A stretch of DNA of 64,000 nucleotides from the NCBI RefSeq assembly GCF_003071345.1, contig NZ_QCYK01000003.1, positions 372,001-436,000 of the forward strand. Reading direction: 5' to 3'. The stretch comes from Chitinophaga parva. Its GTDB lineage: Bacteria; Bacteroidota; Bacteroidia; Chitinophagales; Chitinophagaceae. The position numbers and the translations under genes are program-made. Under the pieces are notes generated by a model. It did no database searches. It was given only the letters and a program-made list of their open reading frames with translations, and was not told the origin of the DNA. Of the stretch, positions 10,256 to 20,353 are shown piece after piece; the first letter of the stretch is position 1, and every line of letters begins with the position of its first letter.

Positions 10256-11014
10256 ATGAGGAAGTTGAAGAAGATAGTATTGGTAGTACTGGGTATCCTG
10301 GGCTTAAGTATACCGGTGGCGGGGCAGGTGGAAAATGATACCACGAAACTGTTCCAGGCCATGGCGGAGCTGCAGTCTATGTATAAGGACCGTTACATTG
10401 GGTTTGACTTGAAGTATAAATATACCAGCGAAGCTGATCCCAAAACGGTACTGGACTCTGTGCAGGGAAAGATGTCTTTTTACGGCGCCCGCTATTGCTA
10501 CCAGTTGGAGAATATGGAAATGCTATCTAACGGCACCTACAATGTGGTGCTGTTCAAAGATGAAAAGTTAATGTACGTAGCGCGGGCGTCTTCGTTGGTG
10601 GCCTCAATTGATCCGGTGGCACAGGTCAGGGAGATGATCCGTAGATCGGGCGCCACCGGCTATTCGCTGGAGGAGAACAATCAGGAGAAGAAATTGCATA
10701 TCCACTTTGTAGCCGGAGGGCCCTGCCGCCAGATGGACATTGTAGTGAATAAAAAAGAACAGCGGGTGGTGGAGATCCGTTATGTGGTGAAAACAGAAAT
10801 GCTCACCCAATCACCAGAAACCGCCGCGGGAAAAGTAGATCCGGCTTACGGAGACTATGCGGTGGTGACTGCAAGCTTTGAACATTATCGTGCATTGACA
10901 AATGATGCGGTGGCCCTCGACGAACACCGGTATTTTTTCAAAGAAGGGGAAGTGCTGAAAACGGCGCCAGCCTATCGTGAATACAAGATTTTCAGGGGTT
11001 CTCCCAACCTGTAG
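10256..11014 (+). CDS. Exported hypothetical protein between the two large RHS-cluster genes
   Basis: This is a 252-residue protein with a signal peptide at residues 1-24 (VLVVLGILGLSIPVAGQ). The mature part begins with VENDTTKLFQAMAELQSMYK and is followed by alternating strands (FDLKYKYTSEADPKTVLDSV, MSFYGARYCYQLENMEMLSN). The pattern faintly recalls the LolA/RseB half-barrel, with strands on either side of a helix, but no diagnostic motif is present and I would not name it. It starts 12 bp after the Ig-like gene and ends 70 bp before the RHS start, so it is very likely in the same transcript. It could help with folding or with moving the large neighbours across the periplasm, which is inference from position alone. 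Confidence 0.7.
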   Translation: MRKLKKIVLVVLGILGLSIPVAGQVENDTTKLFQAMAELQSMYKDRYIGFDLKYKYTSEADPKTVLDSVQGKMSFYGARYCYQLENMEMLSNGTYNVVLFKDEKLMYVARASSLVASIDPVAQVREMIRRSGATGYSLEENNQEKKLHIHFVAGGPCRQMDIVVNKKEQRVVEIRYVVKTEMLTQSPETAAGKVDPAYGDYAVVTASFEHYRALTNDAVALDEHRYFFKEGEVLKTAPAYREYKIFRGSPNL

Positions 11015-11084
11015 CCATTTGGGAGTGCCTTATACCTTATCATGAGTGATCTCATCAGTCCCCGAACCTTATAGAAAGAAAGAA

Positions 11085-14000
11085 ATGAAATTTCGTTTGC
11101 CAAGCCTGATAAAAATATTGCTGTTGCTACTGCCGGCAGTAAGCTTTATGCCTGCCTATGGTCAATACGCGGACGGCCCCTCTGTGCGTAGCAAGCTGGA
11201 TGGAGCCGCCGGTCAGTTGGCGGCAGATTCTGTGGCAACCACGCAGGATAGCATTTATTTCAATGCTTCGCTGGCAGCGAAGCTGGACACGCCCTATCAT
11301 GTAAAGAACCTGGTAAATTTCAGCATCAACGAGTATTCAAGGGTCCTATTGCCGGTACAATTCACCGCCAGTGTGCAACTGCGGATCTACTACCTGCGGC
11401 CGGATAACGTGCAGGATTCTATGGATCAGACGCTTACCATTAATTACGATACCGCGCAATCCTATACACAACGTAATAGTTTTGTGTTTAATGATGCCCA
11501 CCAGGTAAAAGTAAAGGTGTTGCAGGTTACCGCGCCTTCCCAGGCCATAGCGGCATTGCAGGTGGAAAATGTCATGTTATTATACCCGGTGTTCAAGATC
11601 TCCTGCACGGATGATGCGGTGAAAGCGGTATACAATAATGGTGCTGCCAATACGGATTCGACGGACGAGCTATTAGTGAATTGGCCGGCAGTGACAGGGA
11701 TCAATAAATATGATCTGGAATGGTCTTATATCGATTCCACTGCACTACAGTCTGGCCGCTATGGACCCGCACCTTATGATGCCCAAAAGATCTTTGCCTA
11801 CAATGGCTCACGGGTAACGATTGCAGGCAACAGCTATGCAATTCCATTAATGTATGACGACGGAGGAGTACTGTTTTACCGCGTACGGGGAGTACAGGAA
11901 CGGGCTGGTAATTTTAACCGCGTTGAAACTGCCTGGAGTTCTGATTATAGTAGTGGGTTGGGTGCTTATGCATTTTGCGGACACCAACGTAACCTGAACT
12001 GGCAGTCCACCGCCACTTATGCAGAGGATGGTAAACGAAAGGTGGTGGTTAACTATTTTGATGGCAGTTTACGGAGCCGGCAAATGGTGACCAAGGATAA
12101 TACTACTAATACCACAGTAGTGGCAGAGTCTCTGTATGACTACCAGGGAAGGCCTACTATACAGGTGCTGCCGGCACCCACCTTAAATACAGTTATCAAG
12201 TATACCCGGAATCTTAACCAGTATAATGGAGCTGAGTATGACAAGTCTGTATACGATCATGTGGCAGATGCCATTGATTACCTGAATGGCAGTGCGCCCG
12301 CGATGGATTCCACTTCGGGAACCAATCAATATTATTCTCTTAACAATCCGGAAAAGGACAACGGTGTCAACCGGTTTATTCCCCAGGCTAACGGCTATGC
12401 GTTCAGCCAGACGGAATATACACCCGATAATACAGGCCGCATCAGCAGACAAGGTGGCGTAGGTAAAACCTTTCAATTGGGGAGCGGGCACGAGACAAAA
12501 TATTACTGGGCGGCTACACCTACCCAGGAAGAACTGTATGCGTTATTCGGAACAGAAGTAGGAGACAGAACGCACTACTTTAAGAATATGGCAATCGATG
12601 CCAATGGACAGGCTTCCGTTAGCTATGTAGATATGCACGGCCGCACCATTGCAACTGGGCTATCCGGATTGGCATCCAACACCAGTCTTAGCCCGGTGTC
12701 TGATACCGCTTCTGAAGTGGTAACTGACTCGCTTTCTGGTGCCAATCAAGTGCTGGACCTGGCGCTGACAAGTACCCAGAGCGAGGTGGTGGCTAAAGAA
12801 GGTAACTACCATTTTACTTACGAACTGGCGCCTCCTGTACTAAAACGGCTGGATTGCAATAACAACGAAGTATGTTACACCGGATTATACGACCTGGAAA
12901 TTAAGATCACGGATGACGTGTATAATCAGCACCTGGGCGGTGCACCGGTGGTAAAAACATTCCATAATTATGATGCTGCCGGGATCATACCGGACTGTAA
13001 CCCGCAACCCATCCAGGTATCATTTGACATTAACTTGCCAGTTGGTAGCTATACCATTACCAAGACGCTCACCATCAGCAAACAGGGATTAGAATATTAC
13101 CGGGACAGCGTATTCAGTAAATCAAATGTGTGCACCACGCTGGACCAGCAGATAAGCCAGCAACGCGATTTCCAGTTACAGAATCAGTGCGTGCCGGATT
13201 GCCAGAGCTGCCGGGACAGCCTGGGAACCTGGGAGCAATTCCGGGTAAACTATGTGACCCGTGCCGGCGGTGCCGCTGCCGATAGTGCCAGCTATAGGGA
13301 TGATGCATGGCTGGCCTACCAAACAGCCATGAGCGAATGTGATGACCTCTGCAACCTGAAAACAGAAGTGGACGATATCCGTGCAGCCATGTTGCTCGAT
13401 GTTACAGCGCCTTCCGGCCAGTATGCACAGGTGGATGATAGTAGCTATGCGTATTCTATTTTCTATCATAAGGGGCCCAATGATCTGCCACCTTATCGTA
13501 ATCCGAATATTACTTACCTGGATGAATATGGTCATGCAGAACAGGTATATGATGATAATATAAACATGTTCGTGAAGCCCCAGCAATTGGATCCTGTGCA
13601 GTTTGCAGCGAAATTTAAGGGGTCTTGGGCTAATGCATTGCTGCCTTCACATCCTGAATATTGTAAGCTGACACAGTATGAAGGTTTCCGCGACAGCCAG
13701 AACTGGGATAAGGCCTTTGAAGCAGTGGATACTTATGGTGGTGCCATCCAGAAAGGATTTTTAAACCCGACCGGTAATGCCGCAATACCGTTTACAATAG
13801 CGCTTACAGACTCACTGGTGCTGGACCATCCGGGCTTCAAGGCATTGATGGAGGCACGCCTTCAACCCAAAAAGGATACGCCCTCCATGTGGAGCACTGC
13901 CACCATCTCTGTAAAGTGTGGCATGGATGACCTGGGATGCCATGTTCAATATGATAGCCCGGCATCTGCGTTTGATGCAAACAAACTTTGTGGCGGAGAC

Positions 14001-17000
14001 CTGGATATGGCGTGGCGTAATTTCCGTTCGGCCTATCTGAATGCCAAGCGCAAGGCGATCTTTGCTTACCTGGAAAGCTTCTGTAACAGCGCTCCGAAGG
14101 CCGCAGATCTCATCAAGCGCAAAGAACCCCGTTTCTCCGATGGTGCCGCCGCGCTGACCCAAGCAGGTTATGGTGCTTACGCAGGCATGTCCAAAGCCCA
14201 GGCAGAGCAAGCCAGCAGCTCGCTTTCCCAGGGAACTTATACCCAGAACTGCCAGGATTATGCTACCGTATGGACCCAGCAACTGGCTCCCTGTAAGTAT
14301 AGCCCTGATGATCTGAAAGAACTGATACCGCTGCTTACCAAAGTCTGTATGGAAGGTGCCGACAGGTCCCATCCCTATGGCGCAAGCTCCGTGGCTCCTT
14401 CCAGCTTTTACCAGTATAGGAATTTCGATGAAGTTCTCGTTGCCTTCAACCGTACGCACAATATTACCACCGACCCCTGGAACTGTAATGCAGAGCTGAT
14501 CACTACCCCTGCGCCTTATAACCTGCCCACCGCGGTGTCTGATGGTCTGAGTTATACAAAGCCGGACGACTGCCAATGCGGTAAACTCCAGGACCTGGTA
14601 AGGGAATACAATGCCGTGAAGACGGCTGCAGACCTTAACCTGGCAGCTTACCTGAATCGCACACGCGGTACGGCCTTGATACAACAGGATCTGGATGTAC
14701 TGCTGGATGCTTGCTCCGGATCGCAAACTGCCAATACCTGTACTTACCTGCCGAAACCAGTTACCATTCCGGCACTACTGCGCTGCGACGTGGCCCCGGC
14801 CTGCGCTACCTGTACGGATATTAACAACTTATACAACGCCTTTAAAGCACAATATCCCTCAGTGACACCGGTACAGGGTGATGTGGATAGTGTACAGGCG
14901 CTAAAAAATAACCTGTTTGTTAATTATATGAACAGCCACCTTGGCTTTGGTAAACAATTGGTGGATTACCTCTCTTTCATGGATAGTTGCAGCCATAGTA
15001 ATGTGCAGGGGGCCGGCCAGCAGGTGTGCAAGCCGGATGCAGGCAAAGGAGGGCTGATCAGCACTTATTCCAACGGCGGTACGGCAGACCGTATCCTGGA
15101 CATGCGCGCTACCACGGATGGCGGTTATATCATGGCCGGCTATACGAATGGCTGCGGCGCCGGGGGGAATGATGGATATATTATCCGTTCAGATAACGAG
15201 GGTAATGTAGTATGGTCAAAAACCTTTGGCGGTTTGCAGGATGATCAGTTCAACCGCGTGGTACAAACCCATGATGGCGGTTTTATCGTAATCGGTACCA
15301 CATATTCTTCCTGCTACGATCTCGGCTCTGCGCTTATTGTGCGTCTGGATGACAGTGGGAATGAATTGTGGAACCGCACCATTGACATGGGAGCAGACGG
15401 AAGCAGTGGGGAGGATATCCTGCAAAGCAGTGATACCAGTTTCACTTTCGGTGGTTACCGTATCAGCCATGCAGCAGGTGGTCTTGCCACCGACTGGCTT
15501 ACAGGTGCGTTAGATGCAGATGGCAGGTTGGTTTGGATGCGCATGCTGGGATCCGCAGAAAATAAAAAGACCTTGCGCATGACCTTGCGGGATGATACGT
15601 TGGTGATTGCCGCATCAATAAAAACGGGGGGCACCACGTATGATGCCGTAGTGTTGAAGGAAAATAATACCACTGGCGCTTACCAGAGCCTGGACCGTTA
15701 CCCTGTAGAAGGGAAAGACCACCTGGTAACGGGTTTGGAACAGGTCAACGATGGTTACCGCCTGACGATGGGAGCACAGGATGCCGCTTCCGGTGGTAAG
15801 GTGCTGGATGTAAGCAGCACTGGTGCAGTATTGCGTGTGTTGAAAGTGACCAATGGTGCGGGAACATGGAATGCTACTTCCTGGCTAACCGTAACGCAGG
15901 GCACCAGCCTGCTTGCAAGCCAGTCTGTGGGTGGAGACGTCTATTGGACAAAGATCAATGGCGATAACACCGTGGCCTGGACCAACCGGGTACGCACGCC
16001 GAACGCGGACTATTTAAATGCCATCACGATCAATGGACGCGGTAACCTGGCCGGTGCTGGTGCACAAGGTAATGGAGGCATGTGGATGCTCGCCAGTGCC
16101 AGCGGCCGTACAGGCTGTAACGATACGATAGCAACAATAGGGGTAACGGATGTCACAACCAGCGTGACCCGCAACAGCGGCCCGGGACTTACCGATACCT
16201 TGCTGACAAGCAACTATGTGAACGCCCTGGGTATGAGCAGCAATATCTGCAGCCCCTTTGTAAACGTAGTGACCTGCCCTGGTATGGATAGCTGCTACGT
16301 GGTGGGTGCAGGCCCACTGTTATGCGGCAATGCTGTGCCGATATTCCCAACAGTAGAAGCTGCAGACATCAGTAGTTGTTCAGACAGTGCCTTTTTTGCG
16401 TTGAGTGCAGGGACAGTTATTTACAATAGCTATAGGGACAGCATACTTACTGGTTTTGAGCACGATTACCTGGCAGCAGCCATGGAGGCAATGAGCCGTG
16501 AGCATTTTGCGGTGACCCATAATGACTATGAATACCATTATACGCTGTATTACTATGACCAGGCAGGAAACCTGGTGAAAACAGTGCCACCTAAGGGAGT
16601 GGTGAAGAATCGCAGTGCAGCCTGGATAGCAAGCGTGAAAGCTGCCGTGGCAGCAGGTACCGCGCTTCCTGCACCACATACGATGGTGACGCAGTACCGG
16701 TATAATACGCTTAATGCTGTAGTAGCTCAACAAACACCGGATGCAGGACAAAGCCACTTCTGGTATGACCGTCTCGCCAGGGTTGCGGCATCGCAGAATG
16801 CGAAACAATATCTGACAAACGATTATAGCTATACACGGTATGATTATTTGGGTCGCATTGCGGAGGTGGGACAGTTGAAAAGTAGCACTGCAATGACAGA
16901 CTTGATATCCCGTAACGGAAGTGCCCTTGATACCTGGATCAACAACGTAGCCAGTTCCAAAGAGCAGATCACGGTAACCAATTATGATCTACCCCACACA

Positions 17001-19613
17001 CCGCTGGAAGGTTACTTGTGGAGCGCGGAAAACTTGCGTAACAGGGTCTCCTGGAGTGCGGTTTACAATACGGGGGCTCAATTGGCAGGTGGCTACGACC
17101 GCGCATCGGCTACCTACTACAGCTATGATGTACATGGCAATGTGAAGGAATTGCTACAGGAATTCAATTCCGGCATGACGGGAGATAATTCTACCCTCGG
17201 CCACTATAAAAAGATCGCATATAACTACGACCTGATCAGCGGGAAAGTAAACACGGTGAGTTTCAATCCTGGCCAACCGGATGCCTATTACCATCGTTAC
17301 AGCTACGATGCGGAAAACCGTATCACAGATGTAGAAACCAGTCGTGATAGCTTATTCTGGGACCATGATGCATTTTACCAGTACTACAAGTATGGCACAC
17401 TTGCACGTACGGTACTGGGGCAACAGCAGGTGCAAGGGATGGATTACGCCTATACGCTGCAAGGCTGGATTAAAGGAGTAAATGGCACGTCGCTGGGTGG
17501 AAGTTTTGAAATGGGGGGAGACGGTGCCACCACTGCTAAGGATGCATTTGGTTATGCACTGCACTACTATGGTGCGGGAGACTACAAACCTATCGGTGAC
17601 GTAAGACCTTTTGCTGAAGCTGGTGGTAGTAATTTTAAACCGCTGTACAACGGCAACATCGGTGCTATGAGCGTGAACCTGCCCAAAGTGGGAGAGCCGC
17701 TGCAATACAATTACAGTTATGATCTGCTGAACCGTATTGTGGGTATGCAGACGGTGCGTAACCTGGATGTTGCAACCAACACGTGGACACCGGTAGCGGT
17801 ATCTGACTTTGGTGAAAACGTAACCTATGATCCGAATGGTAATATCCTAACCTATAATCGTAACGGTAATGCTACCTGGGCTGGTAAGTCACTGGACATG
17901 GATAAGATGCATTATAACTACGTGCCCGGGTCCAATAAACTGGATAACATTAAAGACGATGTAGATCCAAACGCATATACCGAAGATATTGATGGTCAGG
18001 CAGATGGAAACTATGAATATGATGCGATTGGTAACCTGGTAAAGGACCAGCAGAGTAGTATTGACGAGATCAGGTGGACCGTTTACGGGAAGATCTCGGA
18101 TATTCATAAAACCAATGGCGATGGTACTACGATACACTATACGTACGATGTGAGTGGAAACCGCATCAGTAAGACGGTGAATGGTGTACTCACATGGTAC
18201 GTGCGGGATGCGACTGGCAATGTGATGAGTATTTATACCCGTGGCGATAATAGCGTGAACGGCGGCCATCTTACCCAGACAGAGACAGGTATTTATGGTA
18301 GTAGTCGTTTGGGTGTAGAGCAAGGGAAGAAGGACCTGGAGCAGGCAGCAGCAGGTGTTACAGGCAGCACAGATAGTGGACTGTTGTTTAATTTTCCCCG
18401 TGGGCAAAAGATGTATGAGGTTGGGAACCATTTAGGGAACGTACTGGCTACAGTGGGGGATGTTAAATTGCCAGAAAGCACGGATAATGTTACTGTAACT
18501 GGATTTGAGCCGAAGGTAAGGAGCGCACAGGATTACTATCCATTTGGGATGCAGGAGCCTGGGAGGATATTTAGTAATGCGGTGTATCGGTATGGGTTTA
18601 ATGGGAAGGAGAATGACAATGAGGTAAAGGGGGAGGGCGATCAGCAGGATTATGGAATGCGCTTTTATGATCCAAGAGTAGGCAAATTTCTCAGCATAGA
18701 CCCTTTGACCCGTTCGTATCCTATGCTAACGCCCTATCAATATGCTAGCAATGGGCCGATTGAAAATGTAGATTTGGATGGACTAGAAAAGTATCATTAT
18801 ACATTTGCGTTTGATGCTACAGGTCATACAGTGGTAAAGCTAGCGAACATTGAACATTTCTCGGAATGGCAATGGAAGCCTGCCGTGGGAGGTACTGCAT
18901 TGGGATTTCAACTTTTTGAACGAATACAAGATCCAAGAAAGGAGTATATTGTTGAGTATAAGTTTAGAAGTATACTTCAGGTTGAATTTACCGCAGTGGA
19001 AGCTGACCAAACACTTACAGCAACATTTGGTACCGAAAAGGATGCGTTGAATGCGACTTGGGACGATTTTCACTTTTCCGAAGCAAGAGAACAATTTGCA
19101 AAAGGACTAGCAGCCGGGGCTGGCGGTGGGTCACCAGGAAGATTATTTAGGAGATCATGGGCGCCACACGTAGCAGAGCCGATGGTTGCACATCTTCCGG
19201 AAGAAGGCATAACATTGAAAGAAGGCACACCACAGGTTGGAAAAATGTTTAAATCGTATAAAGCAACTATTCAAGATGGGAAAATAAGTATGGTAAATTC
19301 TGAAGGGAGATTGGTAAATACAAATGGACGTTATGATTTTGTTATTACAAATGATGGCACACTGTTGATTGGAACAGGGCATTATCAAATGTCTGGTGAA
19401 GCAGAGACGGTCAGAGCTGCAGGTCAGATTAAGTTGAGAAATGGTAGTGTTGTAGAGGTTACAAATAGCTCTGGCCACTATAAGCCTTCCATTTCTGAGG
19501 GGAATCGTGGGGTTGGAATGTTGGAACAAATGGGTGTTAATATGAATAGTGCTAGGGTTACGATGTATAATTCTGATGGAACAATAAATACGACCAAGAA
19601 AAATGGGCAATAA
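11085..19613 (+). CDS. RHS repeat protein, probable polymorphic toxin
   Basis: This is a 2842-residue protein. ATG 11085 is preferred over an upstream GTG at 11046 because it opens straight into a signal peptide (IKILLLLLPAVSFMPAYGQ). A long Cys-rich middle follows (for example DCQSCRDSLG). At about residues 1323-1720 there is a stretch of propeller-like repeats (DGGYIMAGYTNG, GNVVWSKTFGG, DGGFIVIGTTY). YD repeats fill about 1805-2490 (YDYLGRIAEVG, YSYDAENRITDVE, YDPNGNILTYNRNG). The RHS core lies at about 2502-2568 (YRYGFNGKENDNE, YGMRFYDPRVGKFLSIDPL, LTPYQYASNGPIENVDLDG). Beyond it are about 275 AT-rich residues with no homology to the core, containing GSVVEVTNSSGHYKPS. In known RHS systems the core forms a shell around a released C-terminal toxin. 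The toxin activity here is not identifiable. An overlapping downstream gene is the likely immunity gene. Confidence 0.92.
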   Translation: MKFRLPSLIKILLLLLPAVSFMPAYGQYADGPSVRSKLDGAAGQLAADSVATTQDSIYFNASLAAKLDTPYHVKNLVNFSINEYSRVLLPVQFTASVQLRIYYLRPDNVQDSMDQTLTINYDTAQSYTQRNSFVFNDAHQVKVKVLQVTAPSQAIAALQVENVMLLYPVFKISCTDDAVKAVYNNGAANTDSTDELLVNWPAVTGINKYDLEWSYIDSTALQSGRYGPAPYDAQKIFAYNGSRVTIAGNSYAIPLMYDDGGVLFYRVRGVQERAGNFNRVETAWSSDYSSGLGAYAFCGHQRNLNWQSTATYAEDGKRKVVVNYFDGSLRSRQMVTKDNTTNTTVVAESLYDYQGRPTIQVLPAPTLNTVIKYTRNLNQYNGAEYDKSVYDHVADAIDYLNGSAPAMDSTSGTNQYYSLNNPEKDNGVNRFIPQANGYAFSQTEYTPDNTGRISRQGGVGKTFQLGSGHETKYYWAATPTQEELYALFGTEVGDRTHYFKNMAIDANGQASVSYVDMHGRTIATGLSGLASNTSLSPVSDTASEVVTDSLSGANQVLDLALTSTQSEVVAKEGNYHFTYELAPPVLKRLDCNNNEVCYTGLYDLEIKITDDVYNQHLGGAPVVKTFHNYDAAGIIPDCNPQPIQVSFDINLPVGSYTITKTLTISKQGLEYYRDSVFSKSNVCTTLDQQISQQRDFQLQNQCVPDCQSCRDSLGTWEQFRVNYVTRAGGAAADSASYRDDAWLAYQTAMSECDDLCNLKTEVDDIRAAMLLDVTAPSGQYAQVDDSSYAYSIFYHKGPNDLPPYRNPNITYLDEYGHAEQVYDDNINMFVKPQQLDPVQFAAKFKGSWANALLPSHPEYCKLTQYEGFRDSQNWDKAFEAVDTYGGAIQKGFLNPTGNAAIPFTIALTDSLVLDHPGFKALMEARLQPKKDTPSMWSTATISVKCGMDDLGCHVQYDSPASAFDANKLCGGDLDMAWRNFRSAYLNAKRKAIFAYLESFCNSAPKAADLIKRKEPRFSDGAAALTQAGYGAYAGMSKAQAEQASSSLSQGTYTQNCQDYATVWTQQLAPCKYSPDDLKELIPLLTKVCMEGADRSHPYGASSVAPSSFYQYRNFDEVLVAFNRTHNITTDPWNCNAELITTPAPYNLPTAVSDGLSYTKPDDCQCGKLQDLVREYNAVKTAADLNLAAYLNRTRGTALIQQDLDVLLDACSGSQTANTCTYLPKPVTIPALLRCDVAPACATCTDINNLYNAFKAQYPSVTPVQGDVDSVQALKNNLFVNYMNSHLGFGKQLVDYLSFMDSCSHSNVQGAGQQVCKPDAGKGGLISTYSNGGTADRILDMRATTDGGYIMAGYTNGCGAGGNDGYIIRSDNEGNVVWSKTFGGLQDDQFNRVVQTHDGGFIVIGTTYSSCYDLGSALIVRLDDSGNELWNRTIDMGADGSSGEDILQSSDTSFTFGGYRISHAAGGLATDWLTGALDADGRLVWMRMLGSAENKKTLRMTLRDDTLVIAASIKTGGTTYDAVVLKENNTTGAYQSLDRYPVEGKDHLVTGLEQVNDGYRLTMGAQDAASGGKVLDVSSTGAVLRVLKVTNGAGTWNATSWLTVTQGTSLLASQSVGGDVYWTKINGDNTVAWTNRVRTPNADYLNAITINGRGNLAGAGAQGNGGMWMLASASGRTGCNDTIATIGVTDVTTSVTRNSGPGLTDTLLTSNYVNALGMSSNICSPFVNVVTCPGMDSCYVVGAGPLLCGNAVPIFPTVEAADISSCSDSAFFALSAGTVIYNSYRDSILTGFEHDYLAAAMEAMSREHFAVTHNDYEYHYTLYYYDQAGNLVKTVPPKGVVKNRSAAWIASVKAAVAAGTALPAPHTMVTQYRYNTLNAVVAQQTPDAGQSHFWYDRLARVAASQNAKQYLTNDYSYTRYDYLGRIAEVGQLKSSTAMTDLISRNGSALDTWINNVASSKEQITVTNYDLPHTPLEGYLWSAENLRNRVSWSAVYNTGAQLAGGYDRASATYYSYDVHGNVKELLQEFNSGMTGDNSTLGHYKKIAYNYDLISGKVNTVSFNPGQPDAYYHRYSYDAENRITDVETSRDSLFWDHDAFYQYYKYGTLARTVLGQQQVQGMDYAYTLQGWIKGVNGTSLGGSFEMGGDGATTAKDAFGYALHYYGAGDYKPIGDVRPFAEAGGSNFKPLYNGNIGAMSVNLPKVGEPLQYNYSYDLLNRIVGMQTVRNLDVATNTWTPVAVSDFGENVTYDPNGNILTYNRNGNATWAGKSLDMDKMHYNYVPGSNKLDNIKDDVDPNAYTEDIDGQADGNYEYDAIGNLVKDQQSSIDEIRWTVYGKISDIHKTNGDGTTIHYTYDVSGNRISKTVNGVLTWYVRDATGNVMSIYTRGDNSVNGGHLTQTETGIYGSSRLGVEQGKKDLEQAAAGVTGSTDSGLLFNFPRGQKMYEVGNHLGNVLATVGDVKLPESTDNVTVTGFEPKVRSAQDYYPFGMQEPGRIFSNAVYRYGFNGKENDNEVKGEGDQQDYGMRFYDPRVGKFLSIDPLTRSYPMLTPYQYASNGPIENVDLDGLEKYHYTFAFDATGHTVVKLANIEHFSEWQWKPAVGGTALGFQLFERIQDPRKEYIVEYKFRSILQVEFTAVEADQTLTATFGTEKDALNATWDDFHFSEAREQFAKGLAAGAGGGSPGRLFRRSWAPHVAEPMVAHLPEEGITLKEGTPQVGKMFKSYKATIQDGKISMVNSEGRLVNTNGRYDFVITNDGTLLIGTGHYQMSGEAETVRAAGQIKLRNGSVVEVTNSSGHYKPSISEGNRGVGMLEQMGVNMNSARVTMYNSDGTINTTKKNGQ

Positions 19614-20202
19614 TTTTATTTTGAATAAGGCTGTAAAACAATATGTAACAAACTTGGCTGTAAATGCCCAGGAAAACGCTATTTTATTTCCAGTAGATAG
19701 GGATTTTTTGCTTCCGCATTTGAATGAAATAGAATCCCTACAATTGGAGTCTTTCTTGTATTACAATTTTGAGTTGGTGAACGATACGTACGTAAATGAA
19801 TTATTCGTTTGTTTGCCTGAAGTTTGGGCGCGAGTTGACATTGATATGCTGTTGTTAATTGCTGAAAAATTTACCAATGTTCATTCCTACTTTAGTTTGA
19901 TAAAGTTTACTTATAAATACATTGAGATCGACATAATTAGACTTGTCATGAAAATCGCGCAGGTTAAAAATATTGATTACCTACGTGAAATTATAGCATA
20001 CCTTGAAAGGCAATGGAATGTCCTCATTAAAACAGAACTCGATAGAGAGGAGCTTATTAATGGCGTTTCAGGTGTCAGCTTTATTAAATGGCAGCAGATA
20101 AAATGGAAATTTCTTGAAGATGAAAGAGTTCAACCTGCACAGTTGATTTTAGGTGATGTTAAACAAAGCATATTTAGCGTTATACAAGAGTTTAAATCAT
20201 AA
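19603..20202 (+). CDS. Probable immunity protein of the RHS toxin
   Basis: This is a 199-residue protein whose ATG lies inside the last codons of the RHS gene, an 11-bp overlap in another frame that allows translational coupling. The sequence is predicted to be all-helical, acidic and Leu/Ile-rich (LPHLNEIESLQLESFLYYNF, VDIDMLLLIAEKF), with no signal peptide, so it should be cytoplasmic. GC is far below the surroundings: 15 of 60 bases in 19861-19920, against 37 of 60 in 13201-13260 of the RHS gene. Immunity genes of polymorphic toxins typically lie directly after the toxin and share its atypical composition. I do not recognise the family, so the immunity role rests on context. Confidence 0.7.
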   Translation: MGNNFILNKAVKQYVTNLAVNAQENAILFPVDRDFLLPHLNEIESLQLESFLYYNFELVNDTYVNELFVCLPEVWARVDIDMLLLIAEKFTNVHSYFSLIKFTYKYIEIDIIRLVMKIAQVKNIDYLREIIAYLERQWNVLIKTELDREELINGVSGVSFIKWQQIKWKFLEDERVQPAQLILGDVKQSIFSVIQEFKS

Positions 20203-20353
20203 GCGTTAAATTATTTTTAAATTAAATTGATTTGCTGTCAAATGTTGATAAAGGTAGTCATAAGGCCCCTTAATTGTACTGCGATTGCCTTATTAACTGT
20301 TTGAATGAAAAATAATTCGAAATACGCTATAGAATAAGGAAGAATAGTAAGCA

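Noticed and set aside
13812..14726. 304-codon minus-strand frame inside the RHS gene
   Set aside because: Antisense shadow of the Cys-rich part of the RHS protein, with no signal or domain of its own.
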